Part shown: positions 36,680-46,883 of the stretch, one piece after another
Numbering within the stretch: position 1 is the first letter of the stretch
Layout of the letters: every line of letters begins with the position of its first letter
Assembly: GCF_009727055.1 (NCBI RefSeq)
Contig: NC_052357.1
Span: 84,280,970-84,344,969, forward strand
Length of the DNA: 64,000 nucleotides
Reading direction: 5' to 3'
From: Benincasa hispida
Lineage: Eukaryota; Streptophyta; Magnoliopsida; Cucurbitales; Cucurbitaceae
Translations under genes and position numbers: made by a program
Notes under the pieces: generated by a model
Database searches by the model: none
Seen by the model: the letters and a program-made list of their open reading frames with translations, nothing else
Told to the model about the DNA's origin: nothing

Positions 36680-38819
36680 TGTTAACAGTTGCTCATGTTA
36701 GGGTTGATTCCCTAAAGTCTCGTGTTCTGTAGTTTATAAACAATTTGTATGAATGCTTATGATGTATAATATATGATATTTACTAAATTTTGCTCATTTG
36801 AATGTTTTATTTGCTTTACCACAAAACCAATAAACTAAAATTCCTGGTTATCTTTATGTAACTTAAGCATGTATGTGGTGACATACAAGTGGATCATGTC
36901 TTAAGTGATAACCAAAATGGTCTGTAGTGTATGGATATAGGAGGAAAACCTTATCTTGGTAATGCTACGGATGTGGCCCGCTTTGTGAAATAGTTACAAG
37001 TGTTGTGACTTGTCATAGATGGTCTGATCCTGATCATTCGTGTAAGGGACATGCGAATTGGAGCGTCCTATACAAAAAGTTTGTATAAGACCTGACCACG
37101 AAGTGTTAACATCTCGTTATATAAGACCGTTCATGACAAAGACTTCACTTCATTAGGATGACCATAGGTAACATGACCTCAATCCTGAGTGAGTTGGGAA
37201 CTCCTGCTATTGAGGGCAGTCCTTTGATTTTCATGGGTACGAGTGGTCAGGCCGCCGACTCAAACCTGCCACTTTGGGGATTCGTCTGATTTAGAATATG
37301 AGAACTCAGCTATACAAGATGGAATTCACTTCTTCCCCGAAGTAGGGGTAAGTAGATAGATAGCTCCATTAAGGGCTGATTCTAGGGCTTGAACGATGTG
37401 GTACCACACATCTTCTCATGGCCCCAGAGGTGTTCACACATAGTTGGATTATGTTGTATTGTTCATTAAAGGGATCGGTGGTACTTAAGGAGTGAGATGT
37501 AACTACAGGGACAAAACGGTAAATTGGCTCAGCTTTACGTACGAGCATCTGTGAAGGGTTATCGTACTCATGATTGGTTATATCCGATGGACACAGAAAT
37601 ATATCTGTGGTAAGAAGAGTTCAACTGTTGATCTTTAGTGGAATGTCTGGCAGTTAACGGATGGTGGATCTCGTGGCTAAAGAGTTTAGTCAACTATTCA
37701 TGTACCGTTGGAGCTTTGAGTCATAGGTTCATAAGGTCCCCTTGGTAGATTGGATAAAAGATGAGAATCGGTTTTTGGGTCAGTTTGAAATGTACAAATT
37801 GACAAGAGGAAGTTCGATTATATATGATATAATTGAACTGGTTAATTATATATGATATGAAAAAACTAAATGTATAAGGTACATTGTTTTGGAGGAAATT
37901 GGATATAAATATGATTTATATCAAGTAGAGGAGAAAACACTATAGTTGATATATGATATCAAACTATAGATTGAGAATATAATATGATTATATTCATTAT
38001 TTTAATAATTAGGCGGTTATGGGATAATTGGCCGAAGTTTTCTCCGGATTCGTGCGATAGTGGGAAGCTGAATTCAGTTCTTGTAACTGAAGAATAAAAT
38101 GAAAATTATTTTCATTTCGCAAGATATCCGAAAATTCGCTCACGGTGTGAAAGCCTTCGATCGCTTAATGTTAAGAGCCTATACGATAACATCCACTTAA
38201 CTAAACGATCGCACATCTACGTTTTTAAATGATCGCCCACAATTTCTTAAACGATCGCTTATGTTTGCTAGACGATCACTCAGTGCGCCGAGCGTAACTA
38301 AACAATCGCTTACCTTTTGATAGATGATCGCTTAGCATTTATTACACGATTGTGTACCCCTTTCTAAACGATCAGGCACACCCAACTATACAATAGTCTT
38401 TTCCTTTCTTCCACTTGCTTGTTTGTAGTACACGATCACTTTTCCTCCTTCCCTCTACCAATTCCATCTAAGTCCACCATTTGGATTTTCACTCCAAGAA
38501 TATTGAGGACTTCGAGTGGTGATGTCATCCCCATTTGCTTGTTGTTTGTGCGCTGCTGATCGTATAGACGCTGTTAGGTGATTTCTTGCTGGACGAGTAG
38601 AAACGAGAGGAGTTCGTTCATGTTAGATCAAGTTCTTGTGAAGAAAGTCTTCAACTGGTATGTTCTCTTAGTCTTTTGTATTTATTTTTTAGAGCATGCC
38701 AGTAATTAGTGTTTTCAATGCATATCTATTTGTTAGAATATATGTGTAGTAATTCTATCACAATGAAATAGGAAAGATCCGCTTCCCCTCATAGGTACTC
38801 TTGTATAAGAGTTCCTTCA
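36680..38819 (+). mobile_element. solo LTR A3 (Copia lineage A)
   Basis: LTR of about 2.1 kb starting TGTTAGGGTTGATTCCCTAA at 36696 and ending GAGTTCCTTCA at 38819. The target duplication GCTCA is at 38820-38824 and at both 36675-36679 and 36691-36695. The 16 bp at 36680-36695 look like a small local duplication at the LTR start. It splits the E2 integrase between ANRCSD-type codons (compare E1 at 7255-7270, which has no insertion). Contains the GATCG-rich module at about 38158-38445. Confidence 0.92.
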
Positions 38820-39660
38820 GCTCAGACGTCTTAAAACTAATACATACAGACATTTGTGGTCCATTCCCTACAACTTCTTGGAATGGACAACAATATTTTA
38901 TTACGATCATAGATAACTATTCAAGATATGGGTAACTATATTTAATTCATAAGAAGTTTCAATCTTTGGACGTTTTCAAGTCTTTCGAAGCTAAAGTTAA
39001 ACTTTAAATTAGAAAGAAAATTAAGGCTATCAAATTTGATCGTGGTGGTGAATACTATGGTAGATATGATGGATTAGGTGAACAACGTCTAGGGCGCTTT
39101 GCCAAATACCTAGAGGAATGTGAAATCGTCCTGTAATACACTATGTCGGACAAATCCAACATGAATGGTGTAGCGGAAAGACGAAATAAAACACTTAAGG
39201 ATATGGTAAGAAGTATGATTAGTCATTATTCTCTACTAGAATCCCTTTGGGGTGAGGCACTAAAGACTGTAACATATATCTTTAATAGGGTACCTAGTAA
39301 AGTAGTAGCTAAAACTCCTTATGAGTTGTGGACAGGGACGAAGTCTAGTATCAAGCATTTTCACATCTGGGGTTGTCTAGCTGAGGCTAGGCCTTACAGG
39401 GCCTAGTGAAAGAAAATTTGACTCAAGAACTATTAGCTGCTATTTTGTTGGGTATTCTAAGTGCTCTCGGGGTTTCATGTTTTATGATCCCACTTCTAGA
39501 TTACGAGAAATGCTAGATTTCTTGAGGATATTGAGTTTGGGGAGGGGATGGGGAGATAACATAAGAAAAGTTGTCTTTGAAGAGGAATTAGTTTCTTTTC
39601 CTAATGTGATTATAATTGATATTCAAGCTCTAATTCCTAATTTCACTATTTAACCAATTA
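38820..39660 (+). pseudogene. E2 integrase remnant after the insertion
   Basis: Continues the integrase core after A3 with the same reading as E1 near 7265. The stretch 39143-39406 is open ([20 protein letters not shown], then [11 protein letters not shown] and [17 protein letters not shown]) and carries the catalytic Glu. Stops and frameshifts precede and follow it. Confidence 0.8.
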
Positions 39661-39879
39661 TAGAACAATATAACATTGAAGTCCCCATATTGAACCTGAA
39701 GTTCAAACTCAACAACCTCAAGAAGTGTGACTACGGAGATCTATTAGAGAGAGAAGAAGTGTAATTCCAAACGATTATATTGTGTTCTCAAGAACATCAG
39801 GGTGATGTGGCGTAATGGAAGATGATCCAATCAACTTTCAATAAGCTCTACAAAGTTCTAGCTCTCAAAAGTGAATAAG

Positions 39880-41400
39880 TGCTATGGAAGCGGAAATAAA
39901 GTCCATGAAAGACAATGATGTTTAGGAACTTGTCAAATTACCATTAGAAGTGAAACCCATAGGTTGTAAATGTATATTTAAAACCAAAAGGGATTCACAT
40001 GACAATATCGAAAGATATAAGGTTCGTCTTGTTGCAAATGGTTTTATTCAAAAGGAAGGCATTGATTACAAAGAGTCTTTCTCTCTAGTTTCATTGAAAG
40101 ACTCTCTTAGGGTATCATGATACTAGTAGCTCACTTTGATTTAGAGCTACACCAGATGGATGTAAAAACTACGTTTCTCAAATGGAATATTGCTAAGACG
40201 ATTTATATGGTACAACCAAAAAACTGTGTCTGGTAATTTAAAGTCCATGGTGTGCAAATTGAAGAAATTCATCTACCGTCTTAAGCAAGCCTTTCGCCAA
40301 TGGTATAAAAACTGCATGAAGTGATAACCTCCTTTGGTTTTGAGGTGAATATAGTGGAAGATTGTGTATATCACAAGTTCAGTGGGAGTAAATCAATCTT
40401 TCTGTAGTTATATGTCGATGACATACTCATAGCAAGTAATGATGTAAGTTTATTGCATGACACTAAGAGATTTCTCAAAAAGAATTTTGAGATGAAAGAT
40501 TTTGGTGTTGCTTCTTTTGTATTAGGAATTGAAATACTGCGAGATTGTTCTCAAGGTATTTTGAGATTGTCACAAAAGAACTACATTAAAAAGATTTTGA
40601 GTAGATTTGGCGTGAAAGATTGTGCACCAGGAGATACCCCGATCGCTAAAGGTGATAAATTTCATTTAGCTCAATACCCCAAAACCACACTCGAGACTAA
40701 GGAGATGCAGAAGGTTCCCTATGCATTGGCTATTGGAAGTCTAATGTATGCTCAAGTATGTACGCGTATAGATATTACGTTCATAGTTGGAGTGTTAGGC
40801 AGATAGTTAAGCAACTCGGGGATGGATCATTAGAAAGCACCCGAACGGGTTATGAGGTATTTATAGAGAACAAAAGATTATATGTTCACTTATCGGAGAT
40901 CAGAAGTTTTGGAGATCATTGGGTATTCTGATTCTGATTATGCTGGATGCCAAGAAACTTTGCGACACTTTAGGCTATATCTTCATGTTGGTTGGAGGAG
41001 CTGTATCCTCGAAAGTATTAAACAAACACTTATGGCTTGTTCTACCATGGTTGTAGAGTTTATAGTATGTTATGAGGTATCCAATTATGGAATATGGTTG
41101 CGAAATTTTATCATCGGGCTGTGGATAGTGGTTTGCATAGAAAGACCACTAAAATTATTTTGTGACAATAAGTCGGTAGTGATGTATTTCAACAACAACA
41201 AAAGCAATACAAAGTCAAAGCATGTAGACGTGAAGTTTCTGGTTGTTAAAGAAATAGTTCAGAATGGTGAAATTTCGATAGAACACATAGGAATAAACTC
41301 TATGGTGGAAAATCCGTTGACTAAAGGTTTACCACCTAAAATTTTTCATGAGCATGTTGCTCACATTGGTGTTAGTTACTTTTCTGATTCCATGGTCTAG
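39880..41400 (+). pseudogene. E2 reverse transcriptase and RNase H remnant
   Basis: RT starts near 39970 (FKTKRDSHDNIERYKVRLVA). Active site codons for YVDD lie near 40410-40421 (TATGTCGATGAC). The RT C-terminal part at 40453-40806 is open (FEMKDFGVASFVLGIEILRD). RNase H at 40882-41400 is open for 172 codons, from EIIGYSDSDYAG through CDNKSVVMY and SKHVDVKFLVVKE to the C-terminal NPLTKGLPPK. This is the best preserved piece of either E copy, although frameshifts upstream still make the element inactive. Confidence 0.85.
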
Positions 41401-41828
41401 TGAGAGTTTGTTATTGAGAATGTTCTTTAACCTTATTTTGTTTATTTTCTATATAGAAGAAAGTTGATGGTTTATATTTTATTATCTGAACTTATTTATC
41501 ATGCATGCAGTTTAGCATAAAGTAAAGAATGATCTCACTATGGAATTTGGACCAGTTGGAAAAAGACATGATCTAGATCACTTTGCATGTAGTTTCCATG
41601 CTATCCATCCATACTTGATCTATGTCATTGAATGTATTGGAATTGGTGATCAAGGAAGGTATAGTTACAAGGGTAGTGACGAAATTCGCCTTGATTTCGT
41701 GCTAATACAAGAGATGAACCAGATTGAACTAAAGAAGAATTCTATTACTGAAATAACCTGTTTATGCACACTTAAAGTTTATGTGATTTAATTATATCCG
41801 GTACACAAACATAGCACAAATGGGAGAT

Positions 41829-42285
41829 TGTTAGATATATTTAAATAGTAATATGTTTAATTAAAGTATGGGCTATGTATGTGGATTAATAATTTATCAC
41901 ATTGGGTTATTTTATTAGATTGAGCCCTATTATGTGATTTACTTAATTAAGGCCCTAGATTCCTAATTGAGTATAATAGGTAGAAGCCTATTCCTGATTA
42001 ATTAAGGTTTAATGGGAACCCTAATTGAACTATACATAAAGAGATTTTAGGGCTATGGTCCTTAATATATCAAAACAATAAGCTCTCAATCTTTCTTGAT
42101 TCCATCTAGAGGGAGATCCCACTAAGAGCATTCAGAGTTTTGGTTGAGAAAAACTATAGTCATCTTAAAGTCATAGTCATCTCGAAGCTATCACAATGGA
42201 ATCCGGTATGTTATTTATTCTTGACAATTTAGCATGAATGATCTTAAGATTAAATATATTTAATATAGATTTAAATATTTATGCT
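41829..42285 (+). repeat. 3' LTR of E2
   Basis: Starts TGTTAGATATATTTAAATAG after the purine tract AAATGGGAGAT and runs to ATGCT, where similarity stops four bases short of the expected end. Confidence 0.88.
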
Positions 42286-44790
42286 TGGGTTTTCATCTTT
42301 GATGTCTGATGAAAGATGCATACAATTTCATACATCTTTTCTTTCGATGTATATGTTTCAGTTGAGCGAATAATGTTGTCGAAGATGCCATGAACATCAA
42401 GCTTGTGGATGAGATTGAGAATCATGGTTTGGAAGAAAAATGGCAAATTTGCTTCAAGTTTGTCTTAGAAAAGTGGGGAGTAAAAAAATTTCTAGTCCTA
42501 TCATAGTAAAAACTGTCACTATTATACATTTTTATTTATATAATTTTTTACATAGACCCCACTAATAATTTTAAATAACAATAATAAAGTCTAGATATTT
42601 ATCAAAACGCCAAAATTTATTGTCCTTTCAATTGGACATATAGCTAAAAGTGTGTACCTTCTTTGAAAAATGGCCAAACCAATTTTTATTTAGAAAAATG
42701 TCTACGTTCTAAATTTGAAACAGAATCTGAAACTCAAGTTGGACTAGATTACCCCTGATCCAAAACACAATCCTATCAAAAAGGAAATTTACAAATTTTT
42801 TATTTTTTTATTTTTAAAATATATATTAAGAAAATGGAAAACAATCAATCACACGCTTTCTTGCAAAAATATCAAATCAAATAAGCAAAAAAATATACTC
42901 CCTCGTTAGCCACCACATCCAAATATCATCCATCTTCCACCTCCCTTCTTCCTACTCTTATCTTCTTTTTGCAACCATTCCCCGAAAAAATTTCCAATTC
43001 TACCGTTCTATACTTCTTCTCTTCCATGAGTAATATGTAACACTATTATACATTTTTATTTATATAATTTTTTACTAAAAATATGCTCAATTAAATTCCT
43101 TAAAAAAGAACTTTTGAAATCATGCAAAAAACAAAAAATAACAAAAGGAAACTTGTTAATTAAATCAAATAACATTAACAATTCTTCAAATTTGGAAACA
43201 AGATAAGATCATTTATTCAAATTTTATTTGACCCCAAAGGGTTATTTAAACCTCAAAATATATTCTGAATTTAAAAAATATTGAATTTTGAATACATGTA
43301 TAAATACTTGGCAAAAAAAAAAAAAAGTTTTACACCCCAAAAACATTTTAATGAATTTTAGAAAAAATTAGTCCTGTTCGGTAACTATTTTCTTTTTTAT
43401 TTTTAATTTTTAAAAATTAAACTTATTTTCTCTCATTTTCTTATTATGCTTTGTATCAATCTTCAGTAGAATAGTTGAACTTTTAGCCAATTTCCAAAAA
43501 CAAAAAACAAATTTATAAATATGCATTTTTCAGTTTTCAAATTGACTTGATTTTTAAAAATATGAATAAAAAATAGATATCAAAACAAGAAATTTAGAGA
43601 TAGTACAAGTGTTTATAGACTTAATTTTTAAAAACTAAAAATAAAAAATCAAATAATTACCAAATGGAGCCTTAGCAATTACAAACTATAGAAAATAGTA
43701 GCAACTAATAACCAGCTTCAACAATCTAATCAAAATATTATACAAACTTGCAATGCATTGCAACCATTGAAAATCTCCTCTCGCGACAATCTAATCGATT
43801 TAAAAAATGGGTAGTTTTATTGTAAAGTTAAAAGAACTATATGGTTGTGTATCAAGTTTATCCGAGTGTTTAGGGTCTTAAGTAAATTATTTTTCAAAGA
43901 ATTTATCATATATTTTTTTTTTTAGTTATTTAGCATGCTGTATGCCAATGGTTTCGATCATTGCCACTTGACGTTGTCAAATAGAAGCAAAACGCTAATT
44001 CACTTGTCATTTGTATGCCGAAAAATCATCTACAATAATGTTAAAATTGAAAAATCACTATGTGCATCATAACTTTTCGTTTGTTAAATCTCAATTACAC
44101 AAACCAAAACGTTTAAACAAACTACGCATCATTTCTTATATTGTAATTTGTAACTAACAATATTCTGCTTAAAGTTTAGACTTTTCTCCAAATTATAGTA
44201 TCTATTACAAATATCCTTTTAATTATTGAATTGCTTTTCACTACAATACAGTCCTGCACGTGCTTAATACAATACCCATAATGGTCCCACATTAGCTCTT
44301 AATTTCACCCACCATCCGATGGGCCCTCTGTTGGGGTTGACAAACTTGGTACCAACATGCATTTAGATCTTTAATATTAATATTATTGTTTTCAAAATTT
44401 ATTAGAAAAATATTTTTGTTTTGAAACTTATTAAAGAAATATAATTGTTTTGGGAGTTCGAGGCTAGAAGTCGAAGATTGAGGATTCGACTAATGTAGAG
44501 ATCGAACGTTGGGAACTCAACAAAGAAAGAAAAACTTGGAAACAAGGGTTGTGGATGGTTGAAGTTTCGACATACATAAGTCAAAACTTCAACCCTCGAT
44601 AAGGAAAAAGAAATCTCGCTATCTCTTACAATCTCACTCTCAATCTCGCTCTCTCTTACAATTCAAAATTCTATTATTGTTGTTATTTTTTCATTAATGA
44701 TTACTAGCTTTTTTTCTCATTGGTCATGTATATATATATTTCTATGGAAAGTAAATAAATTTATTGTATATTCAAATTTTTTTTATTATA
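42286..44790. other. AT-rich gene-free region with a 35-bp direct repeat
   Basis: No gene or RNA recognised. An exact 35-bp sequence beginning CACTATTATACATTTTTATT occurs at 42517-42551 and 43041-43075. The rest is poly-A/T-rich noncoding DNA. Confidence 0.55.
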
Positions 44791-44958
44791 AAGTTGTACA
44801 TTATTCTTTTAATTAAGTTGTACATTATTCTTTTAATTAAGTTGTACATTATTCTTCTAATTAACTTGTACATTATTCTTTTAATTAAGTTGTACATTAT
44901 TCTTCTAATTAACTTGTACATTATTCTTCTAATTAAGTTGTACATTATTCTTCTAATT
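44791..44958. repeat. 24-bp minisatellite, seven units
   Basis: Seven consecutive 24-bp units of the type AAGTTGTACATTATTCTTTT then AATT, at 44791 and every 24 bases to 44958. They differ at only two positions (G/C at base 3; T/C at base 19). Because 24 is a multiple of three, all frames stay open, giving spurious Ile/Leu-rich proteins on both strands. Confidence 0.95.
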
Positions 44959-45299
44959 GAGAAACACATATTTTTTTTAATTGAGAAATAAATATTTTTT
45001 TTTCAGATCATGGCTTTAAACCCAGGACCTGTTGATCCTGATGTTTTGTACGACCAGTCTATTCATCGATTATCTGTTGTATGGCGAGATCATAGTACTG
45101 GAGAAAATATCTTGCAGGCGTTGAGAGGCAGTTCTCCAGCGCACTATCCCGCTCCACCCTCGAATACTACCGCTACTGCGCACATCTGGATTCTATGGGG
45201 TTGCCAGATTAGGATTTATTCAGTTGGACTGGCATCTGATCACAGCCTTGGTCGAGAGATGGAGGCCCGAGACGCATATATTTCATGTCTGTTGGAGAG

Positions 45300-45337
45300 C
45301 TGTCTCTTATACACATCTAGATGTGTATAAGAGACAG
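45300..45337. other. Nextera mate-pair junction adapter (artefact)
   Basis: CTGTCTCTTATACACATCT (45300-45318) followed directly by its reverse complement (45319-45337): the Tn5 mosaic end in the head-to-head form made when Nextera mate-pair fragments are circularised. Not plant DNA. Confidence 0.98.
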
Positions 45338-45495
45338 GTACTGGAGAAATATCTTGCAGGCGTTGAGAGGCAGTTCTCCAGCGCACTATCCCCCTCCACC
45401 CTCGAATACTACCCCTACTGCGCACATCTGGATTCTATGGGGTTGCCAGATTAGGATTTATTCAATTGGACTGGCATCTGATCACAACCTTGGTC

Positions 45496-45533
45496 CTGTC
45501 TCTTATACACATCTAGATGTGTATAAGAGACAG
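45496..45533. other. second Nextera mate-pair junction adapter (artefact)
   Basis: Identical 38-bp head-to-head mosaic end (45496-45514 and 45515-45533). In one frame each copy reads VSYTHLDVYKRQ, a peptide typical of adapter contamination. Confidence 0.98.
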
Positions 45534-45728
45534 CTCAGAGGCTGGTCCTTCGTCTTCATACGTGCATGGACATGGTCGGGGTCGTGGAGAGCATAATGAA
45601 TATTTATATTATGAAGCGCCTGTAGAGGTACCAGAGCAACATCAAGAAGAACCCGAGCAACCTCAAGTTCAAAGTCGACGATGACAACCAGCTCGAATCG
45701 ACGACGTCCGCCTTATGGGACACATTGA

Positions 45729-46880
45729 TTTTTGTTATTATTTTTATATAAACGAGAAATTTAATTTACATTTTTTTTTATTTTTATGAGATATTATTTT
45801 TTTAATTTATTCTTTTTATATATTATGAATAGTAATTATTTTGATATAGAAGCTTTTAAATGTCACTGACATAAATAATAACATCAGATAGCCTAAATTT
45901 AAAAAGTTAGGTAAAAAAAACTTCAATATTCAAATTAGGTAAAAAAAACTTCAATATTCAAATTTACATATTTTAGATAATAATTTGGGGACATAATAAA
46001 TCAAATCAACACCCAAAAATTTCACATGCAAGTCTATAAATAAGACTGTATTATTGATATAAAAAACAGAAATTTTAATCACAGTAGTGAGGTCAATAAT
46101 TTAAAAGATTTTACAATAATGATCTTGGATTCCTTTTGTACATTTGTTACCATGATTTTGATGGAGTTTTTTTTTTCTTTTTTTTTTTAAAAAAAATTAT
46201 TAATAATAAAAAAATATTTTTAGAAATTGTTTTTATAAAATGGAAAATTAAAAAAAAAAAAAGAAAGAAAGAAGGTGAAATGTGTAATAATTAAAAAAAT
46301 AAAAAAAGGGAAAATTGTACGGATATCTCGCTCTCGCTCTCGCTCTCTCAAAATCTTGCTCTCTCTCTTACTCTTCCCTCTTTCGTTCTCTCCCCATACA
46401 AAATTATTTTTAACACATCAAATAATTATGAGTGTTATTAGTAAGGTCTCTGGAAGGTCTCCGGAATGAGGAAAGTCTTTCGTTCTCTCCACATCAAATA
46501 ATTATGAGGAAGATCTCCATAATGATAATTAAACAGACTCAATAATAATGTTAGGAGAAGGTTGAGGGTTCAAAGTTGTGCAAATGTAAAGGGAAGGGGA
46601 AGGTCAAGGGTTCAAAATTCGACCCATCTAGGTCGAATTTTCAACTCTCGACTTATTTTTTTTTAAAAAAAAAAACAATATTTTTACAAATAGTTTGAAA
46701 ACAACAATATTTTTCTAAATAGTTTTTAAAAGGACAATATACTTTTAATTTTCTCCGTGCATTTACTATACAGTCAGGTAATTGAATTAATGGACGGCAG
46801 GCATCTTCATCAACTCTGCCTTTACTCTCAAGCTTAAATTATAATCTGCACAACTTGTTCTCTTAGTGTCGCAAACGCCG
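45729..46880. other. gene-free region upstream of the BAHD gene
   Basis: AT-rich DNA with homopolymers. A CT-rich microsatellite (CTCGCT/CTCT units) is at about 46327-46372. No clear core promoter for the BAHD gene could be singled out. Confidence 0.5.
45907..45962. repeat. 28-bp tandem duplication
   Basis: Two identical adjacent 28-bp units (45907-45934, 45935-45962) starting TTAGGTAAAAAAAACTTC. Confidence 0.9.
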
Positions 46881-46883
46881 GCC

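Larger units (their letters stand above)
33417..42285 (+). mobile_element. Copia retrotransposon E2, split by solo LTR A3
   Basis: Second member of the E family. 5' LTR 33417-33886, primer binding site TGGTATTAAAGC (33889-33900, 10 of 12 matching initiator tRNA-Met), leader with tandem repeats (34462-34730), gag, protease, integrase, RT, RNase H, purine tract AAATGGGAGAT (41818-41828) and 3' LTR 41829-42285. The 3' LTR ends at ATGCT and lacks the terminal AACA, and no target duplication could be matched to AGGGG at 33412-33416. Solo LTR A3 sits in the integrase region. Confidence 0.88.
45010..45728 (+). pseudogene. plant-mobile-domain (MAIN-like) gene, broken by assembly artefacts
   Basis: The N-terminus MALNPGPVDPDVLYDQ at 45010, then in another frame GFYGVARLGFIQLDWHLITA and LVERWRPETHIFH (to about 45290), match the plant mobile domain found in MAIN-like and serine/threonine phosphatase 7 long-form-like proteins and in some Mutator-related elements. 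The tail near 45536-45728 (GHGRGRGEHNEY, EEPEQPQVQ, RRRPPYGTH then stop) fits the usual C-terminus. The large middle is missing. Two mate-pair junctions separate the parts, and 45095-45253 is repeated at 45338-45495 with a few differences. A stop and a frame change in both copies suggest a true pseudogene underneath, but the missing middle may be an assembly loss. Confidence 0.75.

Noticed and set aside
44764..44991. Open frames with repeated Ile-Leu-Lys-Leu-Tyr units on both strands
   Set aside because: Produced by the 24-bp minisatellite, whose unit length is a multiple of three.
45240..45596. Three overlapping frames sharing VSYTHLDVYKRQ
   Set aside because: The shared peptide is the translated sequencing adapter, not protein homology.
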